From positions 843,309 to 907,308 of the forward strand of contig NZ_JACHZR010000001.1 in the NCBI RefSeq assembly GCF_014193695.1: a stretch of DNA of 64,000 nucleotides. The letters run 5' to 3'. Shown here one piece after another: positions 27,828 through 39,029 of this stretch (its first letter is position 1; each line of letters starts with the position of its first letter). A model generated the notes under the pieces. The model saw only the letters and a program-made list of their open reading frames with translations. It did no database searches and had not been told where the DNA came from. A program made the translations under genes and the position numbers. The stretch comes from Rhizobium sp. BK316. Its GTDB lineage: Bacteria > Pseudomonadota > Alphaproteobacteria > Rhizobiales > Rhizobiaceae.

Positions 27828-28572
27828 TGGCATAGCTCCCCAGATAGGCCTCACGGACACGTGCATCCTTCGTCACTTCGGACGGCGCGCCATCAAAGAT
27901 GATAGCGCCGGCCGCAAGCACGATGACGCGTTTGGCGAAACGGAAAACGAGGTCCATGTCATGTTCGATCATCAAGACGGCAAGATCGGCCGGAAGATCG
28001 GCCAGCGCCTGTTCGATACGACCTGTATCGCTTTGCGGTACGCCGGCTGCAGGTTCGTCGAGCAGCAGTACCTTGGGCTTGAGCGCAAGCGCCAGCGCGA
28101 TTTCCAGAAGCCGCTGCTGGCCATAGGCGATTTCGGCGACCTTGCGATGCATCAGCGGCCCAAGGCCAAGCTTGTCGAGCAACTCGTCAACCTCGGCCAT
28201 GACATCAGGCATGGCCAGAAAATTACCGATGAGGCGCCCGGTTCGCCCCTTCCGGCGCAAGACGGCAAGCGCGACATGCTCGGCAGGCGTCATGTCCTGG
28301 AACAAGCGAGTGACCTGGAATGAACGCACGAGCCCTCGTCTCACCCGACCAATCGCATCCACTTTCGTCACCATCTCGCCGGCAAGCCGCACCTCGCCGG
28401 AATCGGGCGCCAGATTACCGGTAACAAGATTGACGAAGGTCGTCTTGCCGGCCCCGTTCGGGCCAATCAGCGCGATGCGGTCGCCTGGCGACATGGAGAG
28501 CGAGACATCGTTGGTGACCGCCAGACCGCCGAAGGCCTTCTTAAGATGGGCGACTTCGAAAACGGCGCTCAT
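27808..28572 (-). CDS. livG: Branched-chain-type ABC importer, ATPase LivG
   Basis: 254 residues, Walker A GPNGAGKTT, the Liv-type signature AYGQQRLLEIALAL, Walker B VLLLDEPAAGVP, and the H-loop in MIEHDMDLVF. The C-terminus carries the short LivG tail (VREAYLG) that follows the ATPase core. Its start overlaps the end of livM (ATGA), and it pairs with LivF to energise the LivHM channel. Confidence 0.9.
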   Translation of the reverse strand: MSAVFEVAHLKKAFGGLAVTNDVSLSMSPGDRIALIGPNGAGKTTFVNLVTGNLAPDSGEVRLAGEMVTKVDAIGRVRRGLVRSFQVTRLFQDMTPAEHVALAVLRRKGRTGRLIGNFLAMPDVMAEVDELLDKLGLGPLMHRKVAEIAYGQQRLLEIALALALKPKVLLLDEPAAGVPQSDTGRIEQALADLPADLAVLMIEHDMDLVFRFAKRVIVLAAGAIIFDGAPSEVTKDARVREAYLGSYANASHVA

Positions 28573-29573
28573 GGACGGGCCTCCTTGCGGGGGGCGACGA
28601 GGACAGCCGCGGTACCGTAAATGCCTCTGGGTGCAAAGAGTACGACCGCAATCAGCAAGGCACCGATCATCGTCAGCCAGTGGAAAGGATTGGCGGCTGA
28701 GACATAATCCTCGAACAGCATGAAGATTACAGTGCCCGACAGTGCGCCAAACAGCGACCCCGTGCCGCCGAGCACCAGCATGACCAGTGCTTCCGCCGAT
28801 TGGGTAAAGGAGAGGCTGTCGAGACCGACGACCTGGGTGGAGATCGCGTTCAAGGCGCCGCCGACGCCAGCAACGGCACCTGAGAGCACGTACATCCTCG
28901 CAAGCGCTGCTTTCGGAGACGCGCCCATGGCGCGGATGCGCAGCGGATCCTCCTTGATGCCGCGGCAGAGCATGCCGAAAGGCGAGCGCACGAGCAGGCG
29001 CAACAGCACGAAGACAATCAACAGCAGAACGATGCCGAAGACATAGGCCGTGTGGCCGTAGAGATCGAATTCGAACATGCCGAAAATCGGATCAGGCGAA
29101 ATGCCCGACAGACCGTCGCTGCCGCCCGTCCAGGAGGACGCCTTGTTGGCGAATTCGTGGAAGAGGTTGATGAGCGCGATCGACAGTACGAGCTGCGGCA
29201 AGCCATGGGCGCGCAGAATGACGGCGCCGCAGATAAGGCCGGCAATTGCACCGCCGAGAATACCGGCAAACGTCATGAGCAACGGATCGTTGATGCCGTA
29301 ATGAGCCGAGAGAATACCGGCTGCATAGGCGCCGGAGCCGAAGAGTGCGGCGTGGCCGAGGGTAGCGATGCCGGCATAGCCCGTGACGAGATCGAGCGAC
29401 AAGACTAGAAGCGCAATGGCGATAATGCGGGTCAAGAGTGCCAGATTGTCCGGAAAGGCAAAATAGCCGACGATAGCGGCGACAATGATGACGGCAATGC
29501 CCGAGAGATCGCGGCTGAGGGCACTGCGGCGGCGCTGCACCAAAATTTCTTTATCATGCATGGCGAGCGTCAT
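28569..29573 (-). CDS. livM: Branched-chain-type ABC importer, permease LivM
   Basis: 334 residues with about eight to ten hydrophobic segments and LivM landmarks: LVTGYAGIATLGHAALFGSGAYAAG near the N-terminus, GSDGLSGI in the middle and GGTGSLFGALSGTVIF towards the end. Starts within the last codon of livH (ATGA) and ends inside the livG start, so the three are translationally coupled. Confidence 0.9.
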   Translation of the reverse strand: MTLAMHDKEILVQRRRSALSRDLSGIAVIIVAAIVGYFAFPDNLALLTRIIAIALLVLSLDLVTGYAGIATLGHAALFGSGAYAAGILSAHYGINDPLLMTFAGILGGAIAGLICGAVILRAHGLPQLVLSIALINLFHEFANKASSWTGGSDGLSGISPDPIFGMFEFDLYGHTAYVFGIVLLLIVFVLLRLLVRSPFGMLCRGIKEDPLRIRAMGASPKAALARMYVLSGAVAGVGGALNAISTQVVGLDSLSFTQSAEALVMLVLGGTGSLFGALSGTVIFMLFEDYVSAANPFHWLTMIGALLIAVVLFAPRGIYGTAAVLVAPRKEARP

Positions 29574-30433
29574 TTCGCCCTCCCGGCAAGGCCACGCGGG
29601 AAGATGCAGATGATGGCAATAACCGCGAGATAGAAGAAGAATTCGCCGAATTCCGGCATGAGATAACGTCCTGTCGTATCGATCGCGCCAAGCAGCAGGC
29701 AGGCGATCAGCGCGCCCGGAATGGAACCCGCACCGCCGACCGAGACGACGACGAGGAAGGTCACCATGTAGCGCAGCGCATAATAGGGCTCGACCGGCAG
29801 CAATTCGGCACCGACAACCCCGCCAAGTGCGGCAAGGCCGACCGCAACGCCGAAACTCACGGCATAGATGATCTCGGTGCGTACGCCGAGAGCCGCAGCC
29901 ATCGGTGCATTATCGACCGAGGCACGCAGCTTCACACCGAAACTCGTCCTGTCGATCACGAACCAGAGGCCGAGGGCGACGGCCAGACCGCAAACGATGG
30001 CAAAGAGCCGATGCACGGGAATAGTGCGAAAGCCGAGATCGGCCGACCCCTGCAGCGCCTCGGCAAGCGGAATGGTCTTCAGCGTCGGTCCCATGAGGTA
30101 GTTGGCGATGCCGATGACACAGAAAGTAATACCGATCGTCATCAAGACCTGTGTCAGTTCCGGCGCGCCATAGATGCGCCGATAGAGGAAGCGCTCGATT
30201 GGAATGGCGATGATGATCGTTGCTGCAACGGCGGCAACGATTGCGACTGTATAACCAAGCCCTAGATCGCGGGCGACATAAGAGGCCACATAACCGCCAA
30301 TCATCGCGAAGGCACCATGCGCCAGGTTGACGACACGCATCAAACCCATCGTCACCGAAAGGCCGATCGATATGACGAAGAGCACCATGCCATAGGCAAG
30401 TGCATCCACAGCTATGCTGAAGACTGTCTGCAT
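29570..30433 (-). CDS. livH: Branched-chain-type ABC importer, permease LivH
   Basis: 287 residues, mostly membrane helices, with LivH blocks ISIGLSVTMGLMRVVNLAHG, ASVDNAPMAAALGV and VVSVGGAGSIPGALIACLLLG. The RBS is weak (AGGG). It is separated from the binding-protein gene by 94 bases containing a hairpin. Confidence 0.9.
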   Translation of the reverse strand: MQTVFSIAVDALAYGMVLFVISIGLSVTMGLMRVVNLAHGAFAMIGGYVASYVARDLGLGYTVAIVAAVAATIIIAIPIERFLYRRIYGAPELTQVLMTIGITFCVIGIANYLMGPTLKTIPLAEALQGSADLGFRTIPVHRLFAIVCGLAVALGLWFVIDRTSFGVKLRASVDNAPMAAALGVRTEIIYAVSFGVAVGLAALGGVVGAELLPVEPYYALRYMVTFLVVVSVGGAGSIPGALIACLLLGAIDTTGRYLMPEFGEFFFYLAVIAIICIFPRGLAGRAK

Positions 30434-30473
30434 GGAACTACCCTGCTCTAAATGCGGCGAACCCTACTGGAAG

Positions 30474-30493
30474 CCGGCGGAAAGCTCCGCCGG
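30474..30493 (-). terminator. Hairpin between livK and livH
   Basis: A perfect 8-bp stem CCGGCGGA/TCCGCCGG with a 4-base loop, about 35 bases after the binding-protein stop in the direction of transcription. No T-tract, so partial attenuation or 3'-end protection is more likely than complete termination. Confidence 0.5.
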
Positions 30494-30527
30494 GTCCGTC
30501 GCATGTCTCTTTCGAAGTCAGCGGCCT

Positions 30528-31700
30528 TTACTTTGCGGCAGCAAGACCCGGATCGCCCTGCTTTTCGAAAGTCTGGACTTCCTTGTTGATGTAGGTCCCG
30601 TCATCGGCCTTGGCGACTTCGCGTAGATAGATGTTCTGGGTGATATGGCGGCTTTCCGGATCGATGGAAACCGGGCCGCGCGGGCTGACCCACGAGAGAC
30701 CCTTGACCGCATCGACCGCCTTCTGTGCATCCTGCTTGCCGCCCGTCGCTTCGATCATCTTGTAGATGACATACATGCCGTCATAGGCGCTGACGGCCGG
30801 GAAGGAGAGCTCGGCCTTGTTGCCGATTGCCTTGGTTGCGGCATCGACGAAGGCCTTGTTCTCCGGCGAGTCATGCGACACCGCATAGTGGAACGTCGTC
30901 TGGATGCCGAGTGCGGCGTCGCCGAGCGCCGGCAGGTCGGATTCCTGCGTCAGATCACCGGGCGCGAAGAACTTGATGCCCGCAGCCTTGAGGCCGTTTT
31001 CATTGTAAGCTTTGACGAAGCCGAGCGTCGTCGGACCCGATGGCAGGAAGGCGAAGACACCCTGTGCGCCGGAATCCTTGATGCGCTGCATGATCGGGCT
31101 GAAATCGTTGGTGGCAAGCGGCATGCGGATCGCCTCGACCACCTGACCACCAGCCTTTTCGAAGCCGGCCTTGAAGGCGTTTTCGGCATCGACGCCCGGG
31201 CCGTAATCGCTAACGACCGAGATCACCTTCTTGACGCCGGAATCGAAGGCGACTTTGGCGATCGGCGTCGAGGTCTGCCAGGTGGTGAAGGACGTGCGCA
31301 CGACGAGCGGGCTCTTGGTGACGATCGCCGAGGTCGCAGCGTTCATGATCACCATCGGCACATTGCCCTGCTTGAGGATCGGCGTCACGGCCATCGCATC
31401 CGGCGTGAAATAGAAGCCGGCGAGATACTGCACCTTTTCCTTGACGATCAACTCCTGCGCCAGCGCCTTGGACTGGGCCGGATCGGCCTGCGGCACGTCG
31501 CGATAGACGACCTCGACCGTATCATTGCCGACCTTGTTGCCGTTCAGCGCCATATAGGCGTCGGTACCGGCCTTGAAATTCTTGCCCTGCAGGGCAAATG
31601 GACCGGAGAACGGCCCGATCACGCCGACCTTGATCGTATCGGCATAGGCAGTTCCGCCGAAGAGCAGCGCCGCGACCGCGGCCATAACGAGCTTTTTCAT
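30528..31700 (-). CDS. Branched-chain-type ABC importer, periplasmic binding protein LivK-like
   Basis: 390 residues with a signal peptide (MKKLVMAAVAALLFGG, cleavage after AYA at about 20) and a type-I periplasmic binding fold (IKVGVIGPFSGPFALQGKNFKAG, TPILKQGNVPMV, YGPGVDAENAFKAGFEKAGG). Proteins of this group from soil bacteria often bind aromatic carboxylates or amides rather than leucine. The gene follows pobA by 68 bases in the same direction. The ATG at 31700 gives the signal peptide and has AGGAAC upstream; the longer frame is not needed. Confidence 0.87.
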   Translation of the reverse strand: MKKLVMAAVAALLFGGTAYADTIKVGVIGPFSGPFALQGKNFKAGTDAYMALNGNKVGNDTVEVVYRDVPQADPAQSKALAQELIVKEKVQYLAGFYFTPDAMAVTPILKQGNVPMVIMNAATSAIVTKSPLVVRTSFTTWQTSTPIAKVAFDSGVKKVISVVSDYGPGVDAENAFKAGFEKAGGQVVEAIRMPLATNDFSPIMQRIKDSGAQGVFAFLPSGPTTLGFVKAYNENGLKAAGIKFFAPGDLTQESDLPALGDAALGIQTTFHYAVSHDSPENKAFVDAATKAIGNKAELSFPAVSAYDGMYVIYKMIEATGGKQDAQKAVDAVKGLSWVSPRGPVSIDPESRHITQNIYLREVAKADDGTYINKEVQTFEKQGDPGLAAAK

Positions 31701-31768
31701 GATGTGAGTTCCTCCCTCTATCAAAGGTGCCGCCCTCCATGGCATTGCACCGGTCTTAAATCATTCCG

Positions 31769-33944
<2,176 letters not shown>

Positions 33945-33948
<4 letters not shown>

Positions 33949-34805
33949 GCTGTGCGGCGCGCCGGGGCGTCCTCAAGGAAGTCCTCGATGAAGCGTTTTT
34001 GCAGCAGGATGCCATCCCACTCATCCGCAAAGAATGGCGAGTCGTAGATCAGCGTGTAAGGTCCGGCGTAACCAGCCTTTTCGCACATTTCCAGGCAATG
34101 ACGGTAATCTGCGGCATCAAGCCCGGAGGCATTGTAATCGGCCTTGGCATGGCAGATTTCGGCCCGGCGCATGATATTCGCCAGCCCTTCATATTTCGCC
34201 GGCGCCGCCCAGTTTCCGAGGTCGCCATTGAGACCGATCTTGCCGTCGAGTTCATCAAGCAACCAGTTCATTTCCCTCGGTGAGGGCAGAAGGGCGAACC
34301 AGTTTTCGGTGACAATGCGCACACCGCTTCCCTCCGCTTGTCCGGCCAGCCACTTCAGATGCCGCGCGGAACGCGCAAGGTTCTCCTCGTCAGGCGCCTG
34401 CTTGCCGGCGATGACGCGGATGCGCTCGGCACCGAGCTTCTTTGCGATATCGATCCAACCGGCAATCCAGCCTATGTCACGTTCCGCCGTCTCGGCATTG
34501 CTGGGATCGCCATCCTCGACGAGCAGCGTCTGGAAAAGGATGTTGGAGGCCTCCAGCGCATCGCGAAATTCGGCGAGATACGAGGCATCCAGGCTCGGCA
34601 GATGGAACGAGCAGACCTCCAGCCGGCCAAGTTCGCGTTCGGCGAGCATGCCCGGCACTTCGAGCAGGCTGATCGTGCCTAGCCCATAGGGCTCCTGGCG
34701 TGTCGCGCTTTTCTGCGGATCGGGACTATAGGGGTAGGTTGCACCCAGCATCCGGTGAAGCGACCATGTGGAAACCGCAAACCGGCCGTTCTGCAAAGCC
34801 TGCAT
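33945..34805 (-). CDS. Sugar-phosphate isomerase/epimerase-type TIM-barrel protein
   Basis: 286 residues of the AP-endonuclease-2-like TIM-barrel superfamily: FAVSTWSLHRMLG at the start, FQTLLVEDGD, RIRVIAGKQAPDEENLARS, and putative metal ligands in VTENWFALLPS, GLNGDLGNW and ICHAKADYN. Members include xylose-isomerase-like epimerases and inosose dehydratases, so I cannot name a substrate. It follows the amidase gene by 68 bases in the same direction and ends four bases inside the convergent AraC gene. GGAGGAG lies before the ATG. Confidence 0.75.
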
Positions 34806-34873
34806 CTTTCATCTCCTCCCGTTTCCTCATGGGGACTCTGGCAAGAATGGCGTGCGGCTTCAAGCCCGCAATG

Positions 34874-36244
34874 CTAGATCCGCTCGCCGCGAATGATCGC
34901 TTCTGCCGCCAGAGAAACCGCGAGCAGTGCGTCATCCCGGTTAGCCGGGGCCGACAGAAGGAAACCAACCGGCATATCCGCCTCACCCTTTCCGCAGGGA
35001 ATGGAAACGCCGCACCAGTCCAGAAAATTGCCGAGCGCCGTATTGCGCAACGTCTTGCCATTTGTGGCAACGAAGAGCTCGTCGTCGCGCTCCAGTGCGG
35101 CGATCGGCGGTGCGACATGGGCAACCGAGGGGAAGGCGATCAGGCGATTGCCGATCAGACGCTCCGTATCGGCGATCAGTCGGGCACGCGCAGCAAGAAT
35201 GGCGATATAGTCGGGCATGCTGGTCTTCTCGCCAAGACGAGTGCGCATGACGACACGATGATCCATGCGCGCAGCCTCCGGCCCTGCAAGCCGTTCGCGA
35301 TGGAGGGCGAAGGCTTCGGCGGTCACGAGAGCTCCATGTTTTGCCATCAGCGCAAGAATCTCGTCGAAAGCCGGGATTTCGAGCGGGCTGACAAGCGCAC
35401 CGGCAGCGCGCAGCCGCTTCACACCGCCTTCGAAGGTTTCGGCGACGCCAGCGCCCAGACCGTCGAACACGACGTTCCGCGGTGTGACGATCTCGATGCC
35501 TTTCAGGGACTGCCAAGCAATGGTCGGTGCGGTCTGACCGCGCATGGCGGCATCGACCCAGATGGCATCCTGCACGGAACGGCAGAGCGGGCCGAAGGAA
35601 TCGAGGCTCGTTGCCAGCGGATAGACGCCTTCCATGGCATAGCGTCCGCGCGTCGCCTTGTAGCCGACGATGCCGTTCAGGGCGGCAGGAATACGCACCG
35701 AACCGCCGGTATCCGTGCCCATCGCAACCGGTACAAGGCCTGCGGCAACGGCCACGCCGGCGCCGGAAGACGACCCACCGGGAATACGCGGTTCGTCCTT
35801 GCTGTGAGGATTTTCCGGCGTCCCATAATGCGGATTGATGCCGAGGCCGGAGAAAGCGAACTCGCTCATATTGGTACGGCCGATAGCCAGCATGCCGGCA
35901 CTCTTGAGCGTGGTGACGACGGCAGCGTCCTTTTTAGCGGGCGCATCGCCCGCCAGTACCACCGAACCAGCCGTGGTTGCCATGCCTTCGATGTCAAAAA
36001 GATCTTTCCAGGCGATCGGAATGCCGTCGAGCGCACCGAGCGAACGGCCGTCGCGGATACGCTTCGAGGAAGCGTGGGCTTCCCGCAATGCTCGCTCGCG
36101 CAACAATACGGTGAAGACCGCCTTGTCGGCATATTGCTCGATGCCGTCGAAGATCGCCTCTGCGACGTCAACAGGATCAGCCGTTCCGCTCTGGATGAGG
36201 AGGGAAAGCTGAGCGATCGACATCGCACCAAAAGAAAGGGCCAT
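34874..36244 (-). CDS. Amidase (amidase signature family)
   Basis: 456 residues. The Ser-cisSer-Lys triad is visible: Lys in IPIAWKDLFDIEGM, cis-Ser in GGSSSGAGVAVAAG, and nucleophile Ser in MGTDTGGSVRIPAALNG. This fold hydrolyses small amides or, as GatA, makes glutaminyl transamidation; here no gatB or gatC lies near, so a catabolic amide hydrolase is more likely. It is upstream of the TIM-barrel gene. Start at 36244 (CAGGACTC upstream); an earlier frame extension is not needed. Confidence 0.88.
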   Translation of the reverse strand: MALSFGAMSIAQLSLLIQSGTADPVDVAEAIFDGIEQYADKAVFTVLLRERALREAHASSKRIRDGRSLGALDGIPIAWKDLFDIEGMATTAGSVVLAGDAPAKKDAAVVTTLKSAGMLAIGRTNMSEFAFSGLGINPHYGTPENPHSKDEPRIPGGSSSGAGVAVAAGLVPVAMGTDTGGSVRIPAALNGIVGYKATRGRYAMEGVYPLATSLDSFGPLCRSVQDAIWVDAAMRGQTAPTIAWQSLKGIEIVTPRNVVFDGLGAGVAETFEGGVKRLRAAGALVSPLEIPAFDEILALMAKHGALVTAEAFALHRERLAGPEAARMDHRVVMRTRLGEKTSMPDYIAILAARARLIADTERLIGNRLIAFPSVAHVAPPIAALERDDELFVATNGKTLRNTALGNFLDWCGVSIPCGKGEADMPVGFLLSAPANRDDALLAVSLAAEAIIRGERI

Positions 36245-36478
36245 GGGGGAGAGTCCTGTGGAAATCACACAGGATTTACCGCCTATCATTTCGCAGGACC
36301 AGCCCTTGCACGGCTTTTCACGACGATTGGTACGATTTTGTGAACACTGAGTTTGAATTAGCCCTCTTCAATTTATCGCAATTAAGACACACATGCGGTG
36401 CTGCACGCGGGAAACGGACAGGCGCGCCATTAGCTTGCCTTCCCAAGCCGCATCCCAGTGCATTGCAGGAGACTTGAA

Positions 36479-36811
36479 ATGACACAATCTGAAACTTGGA
36501 CCTCCGGTGACCAGGATATGGTGCACCAGCATGTGAAGGAGGACGTGAGCTACGGCGAAGCTGAACGCGACTACGCCGACCACGTCAACGCACAGAAGCT
36601 CTCGGTCCTGGAGCGGATCGTGGTCGTAGGCGCCCTCGTATTGCTGAGCTTTGTAGGCTTCACGGCACCGTCGGCACAGACGTCGGCGACCGATCCGATG
36701 ACCACCTCGGCCATAGAAGAGCCGACACCTCCAGGTGATAGCCTAGTGTCGCATCATCAGCGCTACGGCCATTGCCGTGAAACGAGCCCCTACGCAGACA
36801 AGGTCTGCTAA
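36479..36811 (+). CDS. Hypothetical protein with one membrane helix, 110 residues
   Basis: Starts at the ATG after GCAGGAGACTTGAA. The N-terminal 45 residues are hydrophilic and acidic, followed by one hydrophobic stretch (IVVVGALVLLSFVGFTA) and a Ser/Thr/Pro-rich tail with two Cys near the end (HCRETSPYADKVC). The topology suggests N-in with the tail in the periplasm. Unrecognised family; RBS and composition favour a real gene. Confidence 0.6.
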   Translation: MTQSETWTSGDQDMVHQHVKEDVSYGEAERDYADHVNAQKLSVLERIVVVGALVLLSFVGFTAPSAQTSATDPMTTSAIEEPTPPGDSLVSHHQRYGHCRETSPYADKVC

Positions 36812-36883
36812 GAGCCAGCGATTTTCGCCGGGCATGGAATCTTTCGTCTGACTTGCGTAAGAAGCATAGGAAAGGGGAAGAAC

Positions 36884-37324
36884 ATGGCCGGTGACCTAGA
36901 TTACGACCTCCATCGCTTTATCGAAGCGCAGAACGGCGTATACGAACAGGCACTTGCAGAGCTGAAAACGGGCCGTAAGCGCTCCCACTGGATGTGGTTC
37001 ATCTTCCCCCAGATCGCCGGTCTCGGAACGTCTTCCATGGCGGAGAAATATGCCGTTCGCTCCGCGGAGGAAGCCTCGGCCTATCTCGCCGACCCGATCC
37101 TCGGCAGCAGACTTTTGCGCTGTGTCGAGGCGATTCTCTCTATCAACGATCGCAGCGCCCACGATATCATGGGTGCACCCGATGATCTGAAGCTGTGCTC
37201 GTCCATGACGCTGTTTGCTGCGGTCAGCGACCACGGCTCGCCCTTTCACAAGGCGATCGAGCGTTTCTACGATGGAAAATTCGACGAACGGACAATTTCG
37301 ATTCTGAGCGCCGGTAATAATTAA
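36884..37324 (+). CDS. DUF1810 family protein
   Basis: 146 residues. The block DLHRFIEAQNGVYEQALAEL, then KRSHWMWFIFPQIAGLG and LADPILGSRLLRCVEAIL, is the recognisable DUF1810 pattern. It is a cytosolic protein of normal length for the family, whose function is not known to me. Expressed from its own upstream region (AAAGGGGAAGAAC before the ATG). The 3' end overlaps by four bases the convergent small gene on the minus strand. Confidence 0.85.
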   Translation: MAGDLDYDLHRFIEAQNGVYEQALAELKTGRKRSHWMWFIFPQIAGLGTSSMAEKYAVRSAEEASAYLADPILGSRLLRCVEAILSINDRSAHDIMGAPDDLKLCSSMTLFAAVSDHGSPFHKAIERFYDGKFDERTISILSAGNN

Positions 37325-37506
37325 CCCGGCGAGCGCTCCAGCGCCGCAATCTCCTTGGAGATTTCTTCGAGGCGCTGTTTCAGATCGTTTTGTGTACCAT
37401 CGTCCACTTCCTCTTCGCCGAAGCAGTAACGTGCGTCGTGCAGTTCGAGCTTGGCTTCAAGCTCGGCACGTCTGGCATATAGCCGCCGGAGATAAGCGTA
37501 ATTCAT
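37321..37506 (-). CDS. Small coiled-coil hypothetical protein, 61 residues
   Basis: MNYAYLRRLYARRAELEAKL is followed by a short loop (DARYCFGEEEVDD) and a second helix (LKQRLEEISKEIAALERS), so it is probably a helical hairpin or coiled coil. An excellent RBS (GGAGG, five bases before the ATG) supports a real gene. I recognise no named family. Confidence 0.65.
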   Translation of the reverse strand: MNYAYLRRLYARRAELEAKLELHDARYCFGEEEVDDGTQNDLKQRLEEISKEIAALERSPG

Positions 37507-37593
37507 CTCTGCCTCCAGATTGCTCCCAGATCAGCAGAAAAACGGCCATGCACTCCCAAGGTTCCCAAGCCTGAGCACCTTGGCCGCGTGGGA

Positions 37594-38217
37594 TCAGCCG
37601 AAGGCTGAGATCGCCACGTTGCACGCTTTTTCGAAATGGCAGGAACAGCCGCCATCCGTCATGGCCTGACGGGTGACGCGCGCACCCTCGAGCAACAGCG
37701 TCAGCGTGTCGGCAAGAAGTTCCGGCTCACGTGCGCCGGCAGCCACGCAAAGAGCCGCGAGCCGGTTGCGCTGCATGGCCTTGTGGCGCTCGATCAGTTC
37801 GTGCGCCGGATGGCCTTCGCCCTTCAATTCGATGGCGGCATTGGCGAGATCGCAACCTGCGGGCTCGCCGTCCAGACAGTGAGCTCGATCTTCGACCCAG
37901 GCAAGCAGCTGGGCGCGCGCATTACCAGGATGGGCAGCTTCGAGATCGCGCCAGATCTTCTCGGCCTTGTCGGAGGCGCGGCGCAGTGTCTCGCAGACCA
38001 GTTCATCCTTGGAGCCGAAATGCCGGTAGAGGGTCATCTTGTTGGTGGAGGCGGCATCGGCGATGGCATCCACGCCGATGCCGCGAATGCCGCGCTCGCG
38101 GAAAAGCTCCGAAGCCGTCGAGACGATACGCTCCCGCGGGGGGATTCGATCATCTGAAACGGCTGCGGAGATTTCGTTCAATGTTTCTGATTTTTTCGCG
38201 GACGAAGTCCTTGACAT
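37594..38217 (-). CDS. TetR-family transcriptional regulator
   Basis: 207 residues with an N-terminal TetR helix-turn-helix at about 28-75 (IVSTASELFRERGIRGIGVD, STNKMTLYRHFGSKDELV). The C-terminal ligand domain is Cys-containing (HCLDGEPAGCDLANAAIEL and GGCSCHFEKAC), so redox or electrophile sensing is conceivable. Upstream lies a cluster of palindromes that are probably its own operators (38225-38261). The start ATG has no evident Shine-Dalgarno sequence. It is divergent from a 71-codon gene. Confidence 0.85.
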   Translation of the reverse strand: MSRTSSAKKSETLNEISAAVSDDRIPPRERIVSTASELFRERGIRGIGVDAIADAASTNKMTLYRHFGSKDELVCETLRRASDKAEKIWRDLEAAHPGNARAQLLAWVEDRAHCLDGEPAGCDLANAAIELKGEGHPAHELIERHKAMQRNRLAALCVAAGAREPELLADTLTLLLEGARVTRQAMTDGGCSCHFEKACNVAISAFG

Positions 38218-38224
38218 CGATGTG

Positions 38225-38261
38225 ACCGATCGGTAACAAATATATTGTTACTTACCGGTAA
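38225..38261. promoter_or_regulatory. Palindrome cluster, probable TetR operators
   Basis: Three adjacent perfect dyads: ACCGATCGGT (38225-38234), GTAACAA-N5-TTGTTAC (38233-38251) and TTACCGGTAA (38252-38261). They lie 8-45 bases before the TetR start codon and within the divergent promoter of the small plus-strand gene. Abutting dyads with GTAAC/GTTAC half-sites are what a TetR dimer pair would bind; autorepression is inferred. Confidence 0.6.
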
Positions 38262-38347
38262 CACCACTCTTCGCGGAAGTCAATGCCAGGAGCGCTTGGC
38301 AGCAGGAGTGGAACACGGGCGACCGCCCACGAAAGGAGGACTGCACC

Positions 38348-38563
38348 ATGAGAAAGACCAAAGAAGATTTGACCATTTCCGAAGCCCTTCGCGACCCGCT
38401 GATCGCCATGGTGCTGCGCGCCGATGGCGTGAAGCTTGACGACTTCAAGCAACTCCTCGAGACGGCCGCCCGCAAACGCGAGCCGCGTACCTCCACGGCG
38501 AGCGATATGATCGGGTCCTTTGCCAACCGCGCCAATCTGCCGGCGATGCCCTGCTTCGGCTGA
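38348..38563 (+). CDS. Small hypothetical protein, 71 residues, divergent from the TetR gene
   Basis: Starts MRKTKEDLTISEALRDPLI with AAGGAGG eight bases before the ATG. The body is helical and charged (LRADGVKLDDFKQLLETAAR) and the tail carries one Cys (MPCFG). No signal peptide or membrane segment. Family not recognised. A strong hairpin terminator follows at 38621. It may be regulated by the neighbouring TetR protein, because the palindrome cluster lies in its promoter region. Confidence 0.65.
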   Translation: MRKTKEDLTISEALRDPLIAMVLRADGVKLDDFKQLLETAARKREPRTSTASDMIGSFANRANLPAMPCFG

Positions 38564-39029
38564 TCTGACCGCTGGCCTTACAAGGCCCGATCGGCACTGG
38601 GGTTAAGCCCTGCCCCAGATGGGCTGCCGCTATCAACAGGCGGCAGCCCTTGCAATATAGTTGGTTGCGCGCTTCACGTCTCCGGCATTCCGGAGTTGCG
38701 AGTTTTTTAAACATCCAACCGATTATGACTATATCTCCCAAGACGATACAACGCTCGCCGCCGGTGACGCCGTCATCATGACAATGTTCACCGGCGGTGG
38801 CTTTGCAAGCCGCAGACTCGGACTTGCCATGACTGACCGCAATGCCTGGCCGGAGACATAGCCCGCATCCGATCAGCCAATATCTGCACTGATAGGTCAA
38901 GAACTCGGGCTGGGCCTTGTTGTTCCTGCCTGCGGCTCTTTGTGCCGTTGCAAGATTTTGCGATTTGCTTCGCAAGCAGCTATGCCATAGTAATGTAACA
39001 GGCTCGTATAGCATCAGAGGTACGTTGAG
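38564..39029. other. Intergenic region upstream of the IclR gene
   Basis: About 465 bases with the hairpin at 38621-38649. A 66-codon plus-strand frame (38661-38861) has no RBS and an unconvincing composition; I do not call it. The right part (38990-39029) is AT-richer and probably holds the IclR promoter. Confidence 0.5.
38621..38649 (+). terminator. Terminator hairpin after the 71-residue gene
   Basis: A perfect 10-bp inverted repeat GGGCTGCCGC/GCGGCAGCCC with a 9-base loop, about 60 bases past the stop codon. The following TTGCAATATA is only moderately T-rich. Confidence 0.65.

Noticed and set aside
34700..36343. 547-codon plus-strand frame over the amidase gene
   Set aside because: The amidase on the other strand has all catalytic residues; this frame is a high-GC shadow.
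38661..38861. 66-codon plus frame between the small gene and the IclR gene
   Set aside because: No ribosome-binding site, no recognisable motif, and it follows a terminator hairpin.
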